Shown: positions 34,629 through 43,938 of the stretch, piece by piece
How positions within the stretch are numbered: position 1 is the first letter of the stretch
Layout: each line of letters begins with the position of its first letter
Virus record (IMG/VR): IMGVR_UViG_3300009034_000010
Span: 1 to 64,000 of that record
DNA from: a virus
Direction: 5' to 3' (one strand)
Length of the DNA stretch: 64,000 nt
The notes under the pieces: generated by a model
What the model saw: the letters and a program-made list of their open reading frames with translations, nothing else
Told to the model about the DNA's origin: nothing
Database searches by the model: none
Translations under genes and position numbers: made by a program

Positions 34629-36032
34629 ATGCAAATATTTGGTCAAGCTTCAAACAACAACTCTGGTGACAGTCAGGGTAAAGTAATAGAATGTGGCGCT
34701 CATACTATAAAAGTAAAAAGAGCTTCTCATCTATCATTGGGCATACATCCGGTAAGATTCTACCCTTTAAGTCCTGAGTTTTATCAGGGCGCAGATTACC
34801 CTTATATCGTTCAAAGTTTTCATTGGATCAACAGACAGCCCGGTATCTGTCGCCGTACTAGCTACGATTATACAGTGCCTGATACTCATCAAAAGCCTCT
34901 TGTGGACACACAATGTCCAATCTGTAGAGAGAAGTTTGCTTTATACGCAAAAGCCAAGGAACTCGGTTATACGAAAGATAAAGGGTATACAGGAAGCCCT
35001 CCAGCCAGTGTATCATACCATAAGGCTGCCAAAGCTCTTAATGAGAGAGTCGGGGCTGCATCTTTAGTTTCTTTCGTAGAAAATGGAATGTTAGCGTTTC
35101 CTGTTGTTCTTACTTACGGGAAAGAATTGCTGGATCAGATTGAGTTCCATGCAAAACGTATTGAAGATAGCTCTGGTGTTAATATTTGTGATCCACAACG
35201 TGGATATATGTTTGACATTATCATCGGAACTAAAGATAATTCAAAACAAAGAGACTACAGACAGTCGGTTCCTTCAATCAACGGCAATGCTGTTGACATT
35301 ACCGGAAATGCTTGGAAGTGGGAAGAGGTTTGTCATGCTATAAAGGCTGAGATAGTACCTATTCCGACACCTGAGCAGGTAATAGAGTTTTATAAGACCA
35401 ATCAAGCCGGTAATCAACAGACTTTTATTCATCCTGCTCTCCAGAGTGAGGCGGTAAATATTGGTCAGCCTGTAAACGCTGGTCTGATTAATAATCCGGT
35501 AAATCCGGGTGCAGTTGTCAACCCAGGTGCAGTAGTGAATCCGAGCACTGTAGTTAATCCGGGTGCAGTTGTCAACCCAGGTGCAGTAGTGAATCCGAGC
35601 ACTGTAGTTAATCCGGGTGCAGTAGTGAATCCAGGTGCAGTTGTCAATCCAGGAAATGCTGGAAATAACGAAGCTATCCCTAAGTTTACTCCGGCTACTA
35701 CAGTTAGCGAAGTAGACCTATGCCATGCTTTTAATGCGAATGCAGTAGGTTATGATGAGCAGGATTCAAACTGTAAAAGATGTCTTAAAGCTCAGTCTTG
35801 TTTTGATGCGAAAAGTAAAAGGGCTGCGAATGTTGTTAATCCTGGGAATAATCATGTTGTTCAACCTGCGAATAACGGTCAGGTGGTCAATAATAGTCCC
35901 AATGTAGCGGTAACTCCAGGTGCAGTAGTGAATCCGGGTTCTGTAGTTATAAATGCAAATCCAGGGAACGGGCAAAATGTTGCCGATGATGTACAGACAA
36001 GATTGTCTGTTTTGAACAGTGAAATGCAATAG
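34629..36032 (+). CDS. gp32-like single-stranded DNA-binding protein with hexapeptide repeats
   Basis: A 467-residue protein. Residues about 85-230 match the T4 gp32 core: a zinc site with QCPICREKF, then LLDQIEFHAKRIEDSSGVN and ICDPQRGYMFDIIIGTKDN. Residues 290-340 are tandem repeats of VVNPGA/VVNPST. A second Cys cluster follows (NCKRCLKAQSCFDAK), then a long Asn/Val/Pro/Gly tail. It would coat ssDNA at forks. The repeat linker and the second Cys cluster are not normal for gp32. Confidence 0.8.
   Translation: MQIFGQASNNNSGDSQGKVIECGAHTIKVKRASHLSLGIHPVRFYPLSPEFYQGADYPYIVQSFHWINRQPGICRRTSYDYTVPDTHQKPLVDTQCPICREKFALYAKAKELGYTKDKGYTGSPPASVSYHKAAKALNERVGAASLVSFVENGMLAFPVVLTYGKELLDQIEFHAKRIEDSSGVNICDPQRGYMFDIIIGTKDNSKQRDYRQSVPSINGNAVDITGNAWKWEEVCHAIKAEIVPIPTPEQVIEFYKTNQAGNQQTFIHPALQSEAVNIGQPVNAGLINNPVNPGAVVNPGAVVNPSTVVNPGAVVNPGAVVNPSTVVNPGAVVNPGAVVNPGNAGNNEAIPKFTPATTVSEVDLCHAFNANAVGYDEQDSNCKRCLKAQSCFDAKSKRAANVVNPGNNHVVQPANNGQVVNNSPNVAVTPGAVVNPGSVVINANPGNGQNVADDVQTRLSVLNSEMQ
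35499..35654 (+). repeat. 18-bp tandem repeats coding VVNPGA in the SSB
   Basis: About nine units of 18 bp coding V-V-N-P-G-A or V-V-N-P-S-T, with a higher-order 54-bp period seen twice (GA, GA, ST). The codons are similar between copies, indicating recent slippage-type duplication. This makes the linker length likely to differ between related phages. Confidence 0.9.
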
Positions 36033-36043
36033 TAGGAAACGAT

Positions 36044-36111
36044 GTAAAGGAGTATTGGGTAACAAGACAAAGTAGTATAACAACGACTTGGTTGGCTCAA
36101 TACTCCTTTAC
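36044..36111. repeat. 14-bp inverted repeat between SSB and RNR genes
   Basis: GTAAAGGAGTATTG (36044-36057) and its exact complement (36098-36111) enclose a 40-nt loop. It fills nearly all of the gap between SSB and ribonucleotide reductase. No U-run follows, so termination is not clear. It could control RNR translation or be a small RNA. The arm contains AAGGAG, which resembles a ribosome binding site. Confidence 0.7.
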
Positions 36112-36134
36112 TCAAAAATATTGAAAGATGATAT

Positions 36135-38123
36135 ATGTTTGTTGAAAAAAGATTTAAATTACCAGATGATATTGTAGATATTCAAAAGAAATACCCGGTC
36201 AAATTTGGATTTAACGGTTTTGGTGAAATCGTATATTATACGAACTATAGTCGAAAAAAATCCAATGGAGTTCAAGAAAAATGGGGAGATACTTGTCGTA
36301 GAGTGGTAGAAGGATCGATGAGTATCAGAAAAAATTGGTATTTAACGCATGGTCTCAAATGGGATGATTTTTATTGGACTAAAGAAGCTGTTGACTTATT
36401 TTTTTATATTTATGTTTTAAAGCTTCTTCCTCCAGGAAGAGGTCTTTGGGCGCAAGGTACACAATATGTGTATGAAAGAGGTTCAATGGCTCTTAATAAC
36501 TGCGGAGCTTCCGCAGTTAAAAATGGCTCTTTTGCAGAAGATATAGGGTGGATAATGGATGCTCTTATGTGTGGTACTGGAATCGGTCTTAGAGTCTTTA
36601 CGGATAATACTTTAAGAGATTCACTGTATATTCCACCTGTTGATAGTGAAATAATGTTTACAGTAGAAGATTCACGAGAAGGATGGATTAAATCTGTCAT
36701 AGGACTTTTGAAATCTTATAATAAAAGTTACAATGAACATAACAGATCTTATATCTTTGATTACAGTAAAGTTAGGAAACTTGGTGAACCTATAAAAGGG
36801 TTTGGAGGTACAGCTTCAGGACCAGAACCTCTCATACTTCTTCATACCCGCATAAGAGAATTTATGCAATCTTTTATTACTAAGAAAAGTAGTAGCATAA
36901 GATTGATCGCTGATATTGCAAATAGTGTTGGTGCTTGTATCATTGCTGGAAATGTTAGAAGAAGTGCTGAACAAATTTGTGGTTCTCTTCATGATGAAAC
37001 ATTTTTAAACTTAAAAAATTATAAATTGAATCCCGAAAGAGAAGAAATCGGTTGGATGAGTAATAATACTGTTGGATTGGAACATGTTAATGATTTTTTG
37101 AAATTAGATAACATTATAGAAACTATTTGTGATAATGGGGAGCCAGGATTACTCAATTTATTAAACTTACGTAAGTATGAGAGATATGGACATATTGGAA
37201 GACCTGATCCAGCTATTATGTCTAATCCTTGTGGAGAAGTTGGACAGGAAGATAAAGAACTTTGTAATTTAATGGAACTTTTTCCGGTACGAGCAAAATC
37301 TAAAAAAGAGTGGCTTCGAATGTGCGAATTAGGCACAATGTATGCCACAAGTGTTTCTTTATTACCTACTCATGATGAGCGTACAAATGCAGTGATAGCT
37401 CGTAACAGAAGAATCGGGCTTTCTATTTGTGGAGTCAGTGATTGGTTTGATAAGTGGGGTGCTTTCAAAATAGTTCGATTCATGAGAGACGGTTACTCTC
37501 ATATTAAAGAAGCAGCTAAATTTTTTAATGAACAAGCCGGGGTTCCAACTCCTATCAGGATTACAACCGTTAAACCTTCCGGTACAGTCAGTCAGTTGGC
37601 AGGCGTAAGCCCAGGAATGCATTTTCCGACTCATACTTATGCAATAAGACGCATGAGAATAAGCGAAACCAGTCCTGTGTTAAAGGTGCTTGAAGAAGCT
37701 GGTATTCCAATAGAGGATGATGTTTATGTTAAAGGTACAACTAAAGTAATCGAATATCCAATTTATACAGGAACTACACGCCCAGTATCTCAAGTATCAG
37801 CCTGGGAGCAATTTTCACTTCTTGCTTTACTTCAGAGAGAATGGTCGGATAATATGGTTTCGTGTACAATAAACTTTAAAGATTCAGAGAAACCAGATTT
37901 ATCAAGAATGTTAGCACATTATATTCCACTTATTAAATCTGTTTCTTTATTACCTTTTAAAGATAACGTTTACCCACAAATGCCTTATGAAGGTATTTCA
38001 GAAAAAGAATATACAGAGAGATTATCATGTTTAAAAAAGATAGATTGGAGTGGTTTTGAAGGATCAGACGGGAAAGAGAACAAATACTGCTCTAACGATT
38101 CATGCGAAATTTATTCCCGTTAG
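36135..38123 (+). CDS. nrdJ: Class II (adenosylcobalamin-dependent) ribonucleotide reductase
   Basis: A 662-residue enzyme that makes deoxyribonucleotides with adenosylcobalamin. LLPPGRGLWAQGT, ALNNCGASAV (first redox Cys), IMSNPCGEVGQEDKELCNLM (active Cys and Glu in NPCGE; second redox Cys in ELCNL) and TVKPSGTVSQLAGVSPGMHF are the conserved motifs. Length and motif spacing fit the monomeric RTPR type (Lactobacillus leichmannii). The C-terminus carries a Cys pair (YCSNDSCEI). No small subunit is needed. Confidence 0.9.
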   Translation: MFVEKRFKLPDDIVDIQKKYPVKFGFNGFGEIVYYTNYSRKKSNGVQEKWGDTCRRVVEGSMSIRKNWYLTHGLKWDDFYWTKEAVDLFFYIYVLKLLPPGRGLWAQGTQYVYERGSMALNNCGASAVKNGSFAEDIGWIMDALMCGTGIGLRVFTDNTLRDSLYIPPVDSEIMFTVEDSREGWIKSVIGLLKSYNKSYNEHNRSYIFDYSKVRKLGEPIKGFGGTASGPEPLILLHTRIREFMQSFITKKSSSIRLIADIANSVGACIIAGNVRRSAEQICGSLHDETFLNLKNYKLNPEREEIGWMSNNTVGLEHVNDFLKLDNIIETICDNGEPGLLNLLNLRKYERYGHIGRPDPAIMSNPCGEVGQEDKELCNLMELFPVRAKSKKEWLRMCELGTMYATSVSLLPTHDERTNAVIARNRRIGLSICGVSDWFDKWGAFKIVRFMRDGYSHIKEAAKFFNEQAGVPTPIRITTVKPSGTVSQLAGVSPGMHFPTHTYAIRRMRISETSPVLKVLEEAGIPIEDDVYVKGTTKVIEYPIYTGTTRPVSQVSAWEQFSLLALLQREWSDNMVSCTINFKDSEKPDLSRMLAHYIPLIKSVSLLPFKDNVYPQMPYEGISEKEYTERLSCLKKIDWSGFEGSDGKENKYCSNDSCEIYSR

Positions 38124-38131
38124 AGGTAGTT

Positions 38132-38899
38132 ATGAAGAACAGTATTTTAAAATTTTGTGATGTTTATGAACGAGGAGCAGATACAAACGCTCTTTTGGAA
38201 AGTCTGGACGATACGATAAATAAAATTGTTCGGTCATGTTTTAAAAGATTTTGTGGATCAATTGATGCAGATGATATAGCTCAGGAAGTAAGGATTCATT
38301 TATGGGAAGACATATTTGAACATCCTGAGAAAAATTATTTGGAAAATATGGGTGCTGTAGAAGCTTATAAATACTTAACTACCACTATTAAATCTTGGGT
38401 TTGGAGAGCAATAGAACGTTCAAAAAATGAGAATGTACCGACTGCTTATGAAGAAGATGGAATAAGTGTTTCACTTTTTGTTACACTTTCTATGTTCGAT
38501 ATTGAATATACAAATTTTAATTCTCATGAGAGTATAAGAGACTATATACAGTTACTTCGGGATAATTGTTCAGATATACCAAGAGGTCAAATAGTTCTGG
38601 AATATCTTGCACCTAAAGAAGATATAGACGATAGTGCACCTTCTTTTAAATATGCAGGACTTTCATCAAGTACGTTCTATAAAACGATAAAATTACTTAA
38701 AGAAAGAGCTAAAAGACTTCTTAATGACGAACCTTTCTTGCTTCATAAGAGAGGTAAAGGTAACGTAAAATTAACTGAAACTCAGATACTTGAAATCAGG
38801 GAGAGTCCGTTAAGATTAGAAAAATTGTCTAAAATGTACAAGGTGACAGTTTCCACCATAAGTAATATTAGAAATAAAAAATCTTGGAAAAATATTTAA
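38132..38899 (+). CDS. Sigma70-like factor with a homing-endonuclease-type C-terminal HTH
   Basis: A 255-residue protein from the ATG at 38132 (AGAGGT upstream). Residues about 30-100 resemble sigma region 2 (DADDIAQEVRIHLWEDIFE ... YKYLTTTIKSWVWRAIERSK) and residues about 170-205 region 4 (YAGLSSSTFYKTIKLLKERA). The last 45 residues (KLTETQILEIRESPLRLEKL ... YKVTVSTISNIRNKKSWKN) match the C-terminal HTH of the HNH endonucleases in this window. A sigma factor with this tail is unusual. It could direct late or middle transcription. Confidence 0.65.
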   Translation: MKNSILKFCDVYERGADTNALLESLDDTINKIVRSCFKRFCGSIDADDIAQEVRIHLWEDIFEHPEKNYLENMGAVEAYKYLTTTIKSWVWRAIERSKNENVPTAYEEDGISVSLFVTLSMFDIEYTNFNSHESIRDYIQLLRDNCSDIPRGQIVLEYLAPKEDIDDSAPSFKYAGLSSSTFYKTIKLLKERAKRLLNDEPFLLHKRGKGNVKLTETQILEIRESPLRLEKLSKMYKVTVSTISNIRNKKSWKNI

Positions 38900-38901
38900 T
38901 T

Positions 38902-39930
38902 ATGAGCGAAGATAAAAAGAAAACGAAAAAGACTGAGAAGAAGAAAGAGCCAACTTTAAAGGAAAGAGTAGATGTTATTCTTATGGGTGCTCTTGGAGAA
39001 TTTATTCTACCAACCACGATAACAGGACAAATAAAATCAAGTTGGATTACATTTAATAAATTTGCTCCAATAGAGTTTGGTACAAGTGTCTTACTTTATG
39101 GCGCTTCTCAGTCTGGCAAATCTGTTATGATGATGAAATTGGGAGCTGCTATCCAGAAAATGGGTGGACTATTCGTATGCTTCAATACAGAAGCTGCAAA
39201 CAGAGATATTATATTTCTTGAAAAAGCAATACCTGAATTAAATTATAAAGATATAGCTTTCTATCAACCAAACACAATCGAACATGTTTTTGATTGTATC
39301 AATTTGATAATCGATAATGCTAAAATAGACGGTCCTCCTATTTTTATAGCTGTTGATTCTATAAGTGCTTGCGCTACAAAACATGAGTTAGGTACATCTA
39401 TGGAAAAAGCGGCTATGGAAGGTGCCAGAATAGCAGGACTTATATCAACTGGCTTAAGACAATCTACTTGTCGCTTGAGTAAGAAACCGATTGTACTTTG
39501 TTTGGTTTCTCAAGAAAGAGAAACTGTAGGAATGTTTGAAAAAGAGAAAACGAAACCAACGGGTGGACGTGCTCCTCAATTTCATGCTTCAACCACTCTT
39601 TATACTCGTGGACATAATGTTCTTTACAGAAACGAAGAAAATGGAGAATATAAAGCTAAGGCCGCAACTCCATTTCAACCTGCTGCGGCTAAAGAGTGTT
39701 CTTTAGAACTTCAGAAGAGTCGTTTTTCTGCCGGTGGTAATAGAATGACTTATATCATTGACTATACTACTGGAATCTCTGATAATGATGGTTTATTTGA
39801 TCTTCTCGTTTATCAAAAGACGCTTGTACAAGCGGGGAGTTGGTATGCATTTGGAAAAGAAAAGTTTTATAGAAAAGATTTTAACGAGTTTTTAAAGACT
39901 CATCCACAACTTTTAGATATGGTAAAATGA
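38902..39930 (+). CDS. RecA/UvsX-family recombinase
   Basis: A 342-residue ATPase with Walker A GASQSGKS (residues 67-74) and Walker B IFIAVDSISACATKHELG. A Lys-rich N-terminus precedes it. The region IVLCLVSQERETVGMFEKEK and GRAPQFHASTTLYTRG follow in the usual RecA order. It would form filaments on ssDNA and pair homologous strands in phage recombination-dependent replication. Next to gp47/gp46-like genes. Confidence 0.87.
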   Translation: MSEDKKKTKKTEKKKEPTLKERVDVILMGALGEFILPTTITGQIKSSWITFNKFAPIEFGTSVLLYGASQSGKSVMMMKLGAAIQKMGGLFVCFNTEAANRDIIFLEKAIPELNYKDIAFYQPNTIEHVFDCINLIIDNAKIDGPPIFIAVDSISACATKHELGTSMEKAAMEGARIAGLISTGLRQSTCRLSKKPIVLCLVSQERETVGMFEKEKTKPTGGRAPQFHASTTLYTRGHNVLYRNEENGEYKAKAATPFQPAAAKECSLELQKSRFSAGGNRMTYIIDYTTGISDNDGLFDLLVYQKTLVQAGSWYAFGKEKFYRKDFNEFLKTHPQLLDMVK

Positions 39931-39937
39931 GTTTATT

Positions 39938-40606
39938 ATGAATTTTATAGCTTTTTCAGACTTACATTTGAATAGGTTTCCTGTCGCTAATATTACCAAA
40001 GATGGTGAAAATGAATTATTGATGGCTGGCCTAAATATCTTAGACCAAGTTTATGCAAAAGCAATAGAGTATAAAGTTAAATTTATTTTCTTTTGTGGAG
40101 ACTTATTTCATATAAGAACTAAATTGGACTCAGATATTTACAGTAACTTAGTCTATAAGAAATTAAAGCATTATTTTGGTCCTAAGACTTCTATTAATTT
40201 AATTATGATTCCAGGGAATCATGATCAGATTAACAAAACCGGAACTCACGTTCTTTCTCCGTATTCTGAAATTTATAATGTAACAGTTGTTGACAATTTA
40301 TATAAAAGAGATAATATAGTCATATGTCCTCATCAATATGATATTGAAAAGTTATACTCATTCTTGGAAAAGAATTCTAATGAAAATTCGCTCGTCTTCA
40401 TGCACCAGCTTATATTTAACTCCCCGGTCATGAGTGGGGCAATTTTTAGAAAAAATGAAGCGGTGGATGTATCCCGTTTCAAATATAAACTTTTATTTTC
40501 CGGCCATAATCACAGACCTTTTGTAAATAAAAGTTCTGACACTTATAATATTGGGTCTCCAATGCATTATGATTTTGGGGATGCGGATGTCAAGAAAGAT
40601 TTATGA
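39938..40606 (+). CDS. SbcD/Mre11-like exonuclease subunit (T4 gp47-like), main part
   Basis: A 222-residue metallophosphoesterase: FIAFSDLHLNRFPVANITKD, KFIFFCGDLFHIRTK, IMIPGNHDQINKTGTH, VFMHQLIFNS and LFSGHNHRPFV are the five phosphoesterase motifs. It would act with 40882-43344 to process DNA ends. The capping domain continues in 40603-40869, with a 4-bp overlap, so the gene appears in two parts (about one break, or a true two-gene form). Confidence 0.82.
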   Translation: MNFIAFSDLHLNRFPVANITKDGENELLMAGLNILDQVYAKAIEYKVKFIFFCGDLFHIRTKLDSDIYSNLVYKKLKHYFGPKTSINLIMIPGNHDQINKTGTHVLSPYSEIYNVTVVDNLYKRDNIVICPHQYDIEKLYSFLEKNSNENSLVFMHQLIFNSPVMSGAIFRKNEAVDVSRFKYKLLFSGHNHRPFVNKSSDTYNIGSPMHYDFGDADVKKDL

Positions 40607-40869
40607 TTTATTGTAACAGTGGGGGACAAGTTACTTGGATTCCGACTTTCTTTCCTCATTTTGCAAAAGCTGATGCATATAATGTTAAAGAAGCGAAATA
40701 CGTTAAAAAACAAAATAAGAAAGTTGTGGAGTTAACAAATCGTATTCAAGTAGAGTGGACGGATAAGACTACAGATGTTCTCGGAACATATATACAGTCT
40801 ACCAAACCAGTAATAGATAAGGATGTATTACTGCGTGAAGGGTTGAATTTACTTAGTCCTACAGCTTAA
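40603..40869 (+). CDS. SbcD/Mre11-like subunit, C-terminal part
   Basis: An 88-residue part that begins MIYCNSGGQVTWIPTFFPHF, which is the usual continuation after the last phosphoesterase motif of gp47-like proteins. It ends LLREGLNLLSPTA. It joins naturally in order with 39938-40606 and is just upstream of the SbcC-like gene. Confidence 0.65.
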   Translation: MIYCNSGGQVTWIPTFFPHFAKADAYNVKEAKYVKKQNKKVVELTNRIQVEWTDKTTDVLGTYIQSTKPVIDKDVLLREGLNLLSPTA

Positions 40870-40881
40870 AGGTTAAATAAA

Positions 40882-43344
40882 ATGTTTGTTACATTTAAAT
40901 CAATGGAATTCGTTAATTACAAGGGAATAAAACACAGTAATCTTGTTCTGGATGATCGAGGTGTGCTTCTTATAAAAGGCGTTAACAATGATAAAACAGG
41001 TTCCAATGGTGCAGGAAAGAGCACAATATCCAGCGGTCTTCTTTGGTGTTTATACGATAGAACTTTGGCCGGAAAAGAAACAGAAGGTGAGATAATCACA
41101 GATCCAAAATTTACACCAAAAAAAGAATTTAAGAAAGAAGGTTGCCGGGTTACTGTTGTTGTTTTACGAGAAGATATCGAGTATCATATTACACGTCATA
41201 GGAAGCATCCAGAATTCAAGAATAATGTTGTTCTTAAAAAGCGTGTAAAAGATAAGTTCGATAATTTATCTAAGTGTGTTGATAAAGAGACTAACGAACT
41301 TATAGTTGATATTATCGGAGCAGACTTTGATTCATTTGTTCATTCAAATGTTTTTTCTTTTAATAATATTGAGCCTTTCTTAGGTCGGTCAGATAAAGAT
41401 AAGAAGGAACTCATTCTTCCCACTTTCTTCATAGAAAAGTTTCGTGCAGCATATAAAAATACTATTGTTCAGATTAAAGAAGTAGAAGCTGATCTTCAAA
41501 ATTTGAATAATGATGAAATTGCTGTGACTGTTGAACGTGTAGAAAAGACTTCGCAAGCTCAAAATGTAAAAAATGATATCATTGCGTATGATGCACAAGT
41601 AGAAGTGATCAAAGGTAGAATAAAAGAGGAACAGAATAAACAAGAAGAATTATCTTCGCAAGTTGAAGGTAAAAAGAAAATATTAAAAAACATTGAAATA
41701 GAATTGGAAACTTTAAAAGAAAACATTGATAAAAATGCTGATAATATTAGACTTTGCCAAAATAATCAAACTGCATATGATGATTTAATTAGACATAAAC
41801 TACTTTTGGAAAAAAATCTAAGTGAATCTCAATTAAAGATGTCAGAATTGAAAAATAATTCGTCTGATTTATCTGTGCATAAGTTGGCAGAATTAAATAA
41901 TGAAGTTGAAGTAAACACCAATAAATTTGCTTATCTTAACGAGAATGAGAAAGAGATATTGGCGGGGGTAAATAAAGAAGAACAATTATTTTCAAGTATT
42001 TTAGAAACTAAGAAAAAAATTGATAATAAAATAAATACACAAATTATAAGTTTAAATGGTGTTGAAAGAAACATAGCTCAGGTAAGTATAACTATAAAAC
42101 AATTAAATCAGCAAAAAGATGATGTGTTAAATAAGTATTTTAGTGAAGAATGTAAAACATGTAAGTACAATAAAATACAAGAGGTTCTGTCTGATATAAA
42201 AGTTAACATCGATACTCAAACAAAAAGTCTTAAAGAGTCAGAAAGTACTTTAAAACTTATACAAGATGCTATAGAACAATCTAATAATAAGAAAACTGAA
42301 GTAGAGGGTTATGAAACTGAAGTTTGGGCAAAAATAAATAAATTGAAAACAGGAGCTTTAGCCCCTGTTCAAAACGAATTACTTATTGTAAGTAGTAAAC
42401 TTCATGATCTTAAAGATGCTATTATAAAGGTTCAAGGTCAAGTCGATAATGCAAAAACTGTTATTAAAGATATTTCTGATATCCAAGAAGGAATAACAGA
42501 TTCTGGTAATAGGGTAGAGGCCGCCAAAAAAGCAATAATAAATTTTGGTGATCGTACTTTAGCTCAAGCTGAACTTAAGAAACAGATGGAACTTAGTAAT
42601 ACACTTAAAAACGATCTACCAGTCCTTCAGATTAAACAAAGAGAAGCTATCACTGTATTTGGTGAACTTGCTTATGATATAAAAGCGATAGAGCATAAAG
42701 TTAAAGAACTAATACCCCAAACAGCACCTCCTTCTAACTTACTTTCCAGACAATTAGAGTTAGGTCTTGCTCTTGACGATTTACGTAAAAAGAAAGAAAG
42801 TATAGATGATAAAAAGAAATCTAAAGGAGAAAAATTAGAAATACTAAAATTTTGGAAAGTAGGATTCAGTTCAGCCGGTGTTGAAGGATTTATGCTGGAT
42901 TCTATTTTAAATAATATGAATACTCTTGTAGCTAAGTATCTTGGTTATTTATCTAATAATACTATCGCTCTTACATTGTTACCGGATAAGTCTCTTAAAA
43001 GTGGTGAAACACGGAATAAAATTTCAGAACATGTTGATAATGACTCCGGCGGTCCTACTTATAAATCAAGTTCGTCTGGTGAGAGACGAATAATGGATAT
43101 CGCTGTTTTATTTACTTTAAAGTATATCTACGAGCAAATTACGAAGACAAAATATAATCTCGTCTTCATGGATGAGGTTTTTGATTCGTTAGATGCGTCT
43201 ACTTGCAGTTTAGTCATTACTTTATTACATAGTATGTCTGATATAAATAGTATTTTTGTCGTAAGCCATAGTGAATCAATTGCATTGGAGTTTGATAGTT
43301 TTATAACAGCTACTAAAACAAAAGGTATAACCGAGCTTAGTTAG
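40882..43344 (+). CDS. SbcC/Rad50-like ATPase (T4 gp46-like)
   Basis: An 820-residue SMC-type protein. N-terminal GSNGAGKST is Walker A (about residues 40-48). Long coiled coils surround a zinc hook with CKTC (YFSEECKTCKYNKI). The C-terminal half has SSSGERRIMDIAVLFTL (signature) and NLVFMDEVFDSLDAS (Walker B and D-loop). It forms the end-processing nuclease complex with the SbcD-like protein. Confidence 0.9.
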   Translation: MFVTFKSMEFVNYKGIKHSNLVLDDRGVLLIKGVNNDKTGSNGAGKSTISSGLLWCLYDRTLAGKETEGEIITDPKFTPKKEFKKEGCRVTVVVLREDIEYHITRHRKHPEFKNNVVLKKRVKDKFDNLSKCVDKETNELIVDIIGADFDSFVHSNVFSFNNIEPFLGRSDKDKKELILPTFFIEKFRAAYKNTIVQIKEVEADLQNLNNDEIAVTVERVEKTSQAQNVKNDIIAYDAQVEVIKGRIKEEQNKQEELSSQVEGKKKILKNIEIELETLKENIDKNADNIRLCQNNQTAYDDLIRHKLLLEKNLSESQLKMSELKNNSSDLSVHKLAELNNEVEVNTNKFAYLNENEKEILAGVNKEEQLFSSILETKKKIDNKINTQIISLNGVERNIAQVSITIKQLNQQKDDVLNKYFSEECKTCKYNKIQEVLSDIKVNIDTQTKSLKESESTLKLIQDAIEQSNNKKTEVEGYETEVWAKINKLKTGALAPVQNELLIVSSKLHDLKDAIIKVQGQVDNAKTVIKDISDIQEGITDSGNRVEAAKKAIINFGDRTLAQAELKKQMELSNTLKNDLPVLQIKQREAITVFGELAYDIKAIEHKVKELIPQTAPPSNLLSRQLELGLALDDLRKKKESIDDKKKSKGEKLEILKFWKVGFSSAGVEGFMLDSILNNMNTLVAKYLGYLSNNTIALTLLPDKSLKSGETRNKISEHVDNDSGGPTYKSSSSGERRIMDIAVLFTLKYIYEQITKTKYNLVFMDEVFDSLDASTCSLVITLLHSMSDINSIFVVSHSESIALEFDSFITATKTKGITELS

Positions 43345-43345
43345 T

Positions 43346-43915
43346 ATGATAAAAAATAAGAAAAAACGAGATAAAAGAATAAACTCTAAGGATAAAGGTG
43401 ATCGGTTTGAGCGAACCGTCTGCAACTTATTCAAGAAACATTGGAAAGTTACCGCTTATCGTACTCCAGGTTCCGGCGCATATACAAGTCGTCAGGTAAG
43501 TAAAGCCATGAAGGAAGCTAGTATAGGTGATGTCGTTATAGAAGAGTTGCCGGAATTTGTTATTGAATGTAAAAATTATTATTCTTTGCATTTTACTGAA
43601 TGGTTTAAGGATACCTCAAAAAAGAAAGAGGACATGTCTATATGGGGTTTCTGGAATAAGCTTTTAATTGAAGCTGAAAAATTTAATAAGATTCCATTAC
43701 TAATATGTAAAGAAGAAAACTCTCCTGTAGTTGTTATTATGGATGTGGAGCATATTAATATTGTTGAAGATTATAACGGAGGTGTGGCTCCTTTTATGGT
43801 AATGGATAAAGAGGATACTCAAATAGTTGTGTTTGCTTTGAATGAGCTTTTAGTACTTGATTTAGAGACAATAAAGATTATAATAAAAGATATAGTAAAT
43901 AAGTATAAACGTTAA
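43346..43915 (+). CDS. Holliday junction resolvase-like PD-(D/E)XK nuclease (Hjc/RecU-like)
   Basis: A 189-residue protein with the nuclease core: KGDRFERTVCNLFKKHWKV, YRTPGSGAYTSRQ, SIGDVVIEELPEFVIECKNY. Acidic residues E, GD and ECK form the PD-(D/E)XK site. The order and spacing fit archaeal Hjc or phage resolvases. It follows the gp46-like gene directly. Confidence 0.75.
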   Translation: MIKNKKKRDKRINSKDKGDRFERTVCNLFKKHWKVTAYRTPGSGAYTSRQVSKAMKEASIGDVVIEELPEFVIECKNYYSLHFTEWFKDTSKKKEDMSIWGFWNKLLIEAEKFNKIPLLICKEENSPVVVIMDVEHINIVEDYNGGVAPFMVMDKEDTQIVVFALNELLVLDLETIKIIIKDIVNKYKR

Positions 43916-43938
43916 TTTTTTACACGAGGCTTTAAATT

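Noticed and set aside
35499-35654. Possible CRISPR array
   Set aside because: The repeats are 18 bp, contiguous, in frame and code for VVNPGA. There are no spacers.
35465-36115. Antisense frames with TTAPGFTT-type repeats
   Set aside because: They are the reverse complement of the SSB repeat region and have no start signals.
36033-36134. Cobalamin riboswitch before the class II RNR
   Set aside because: The gap is too short (about 100 bp) and has no recognisable B12 box. Only a simple inverted repeat is seen.
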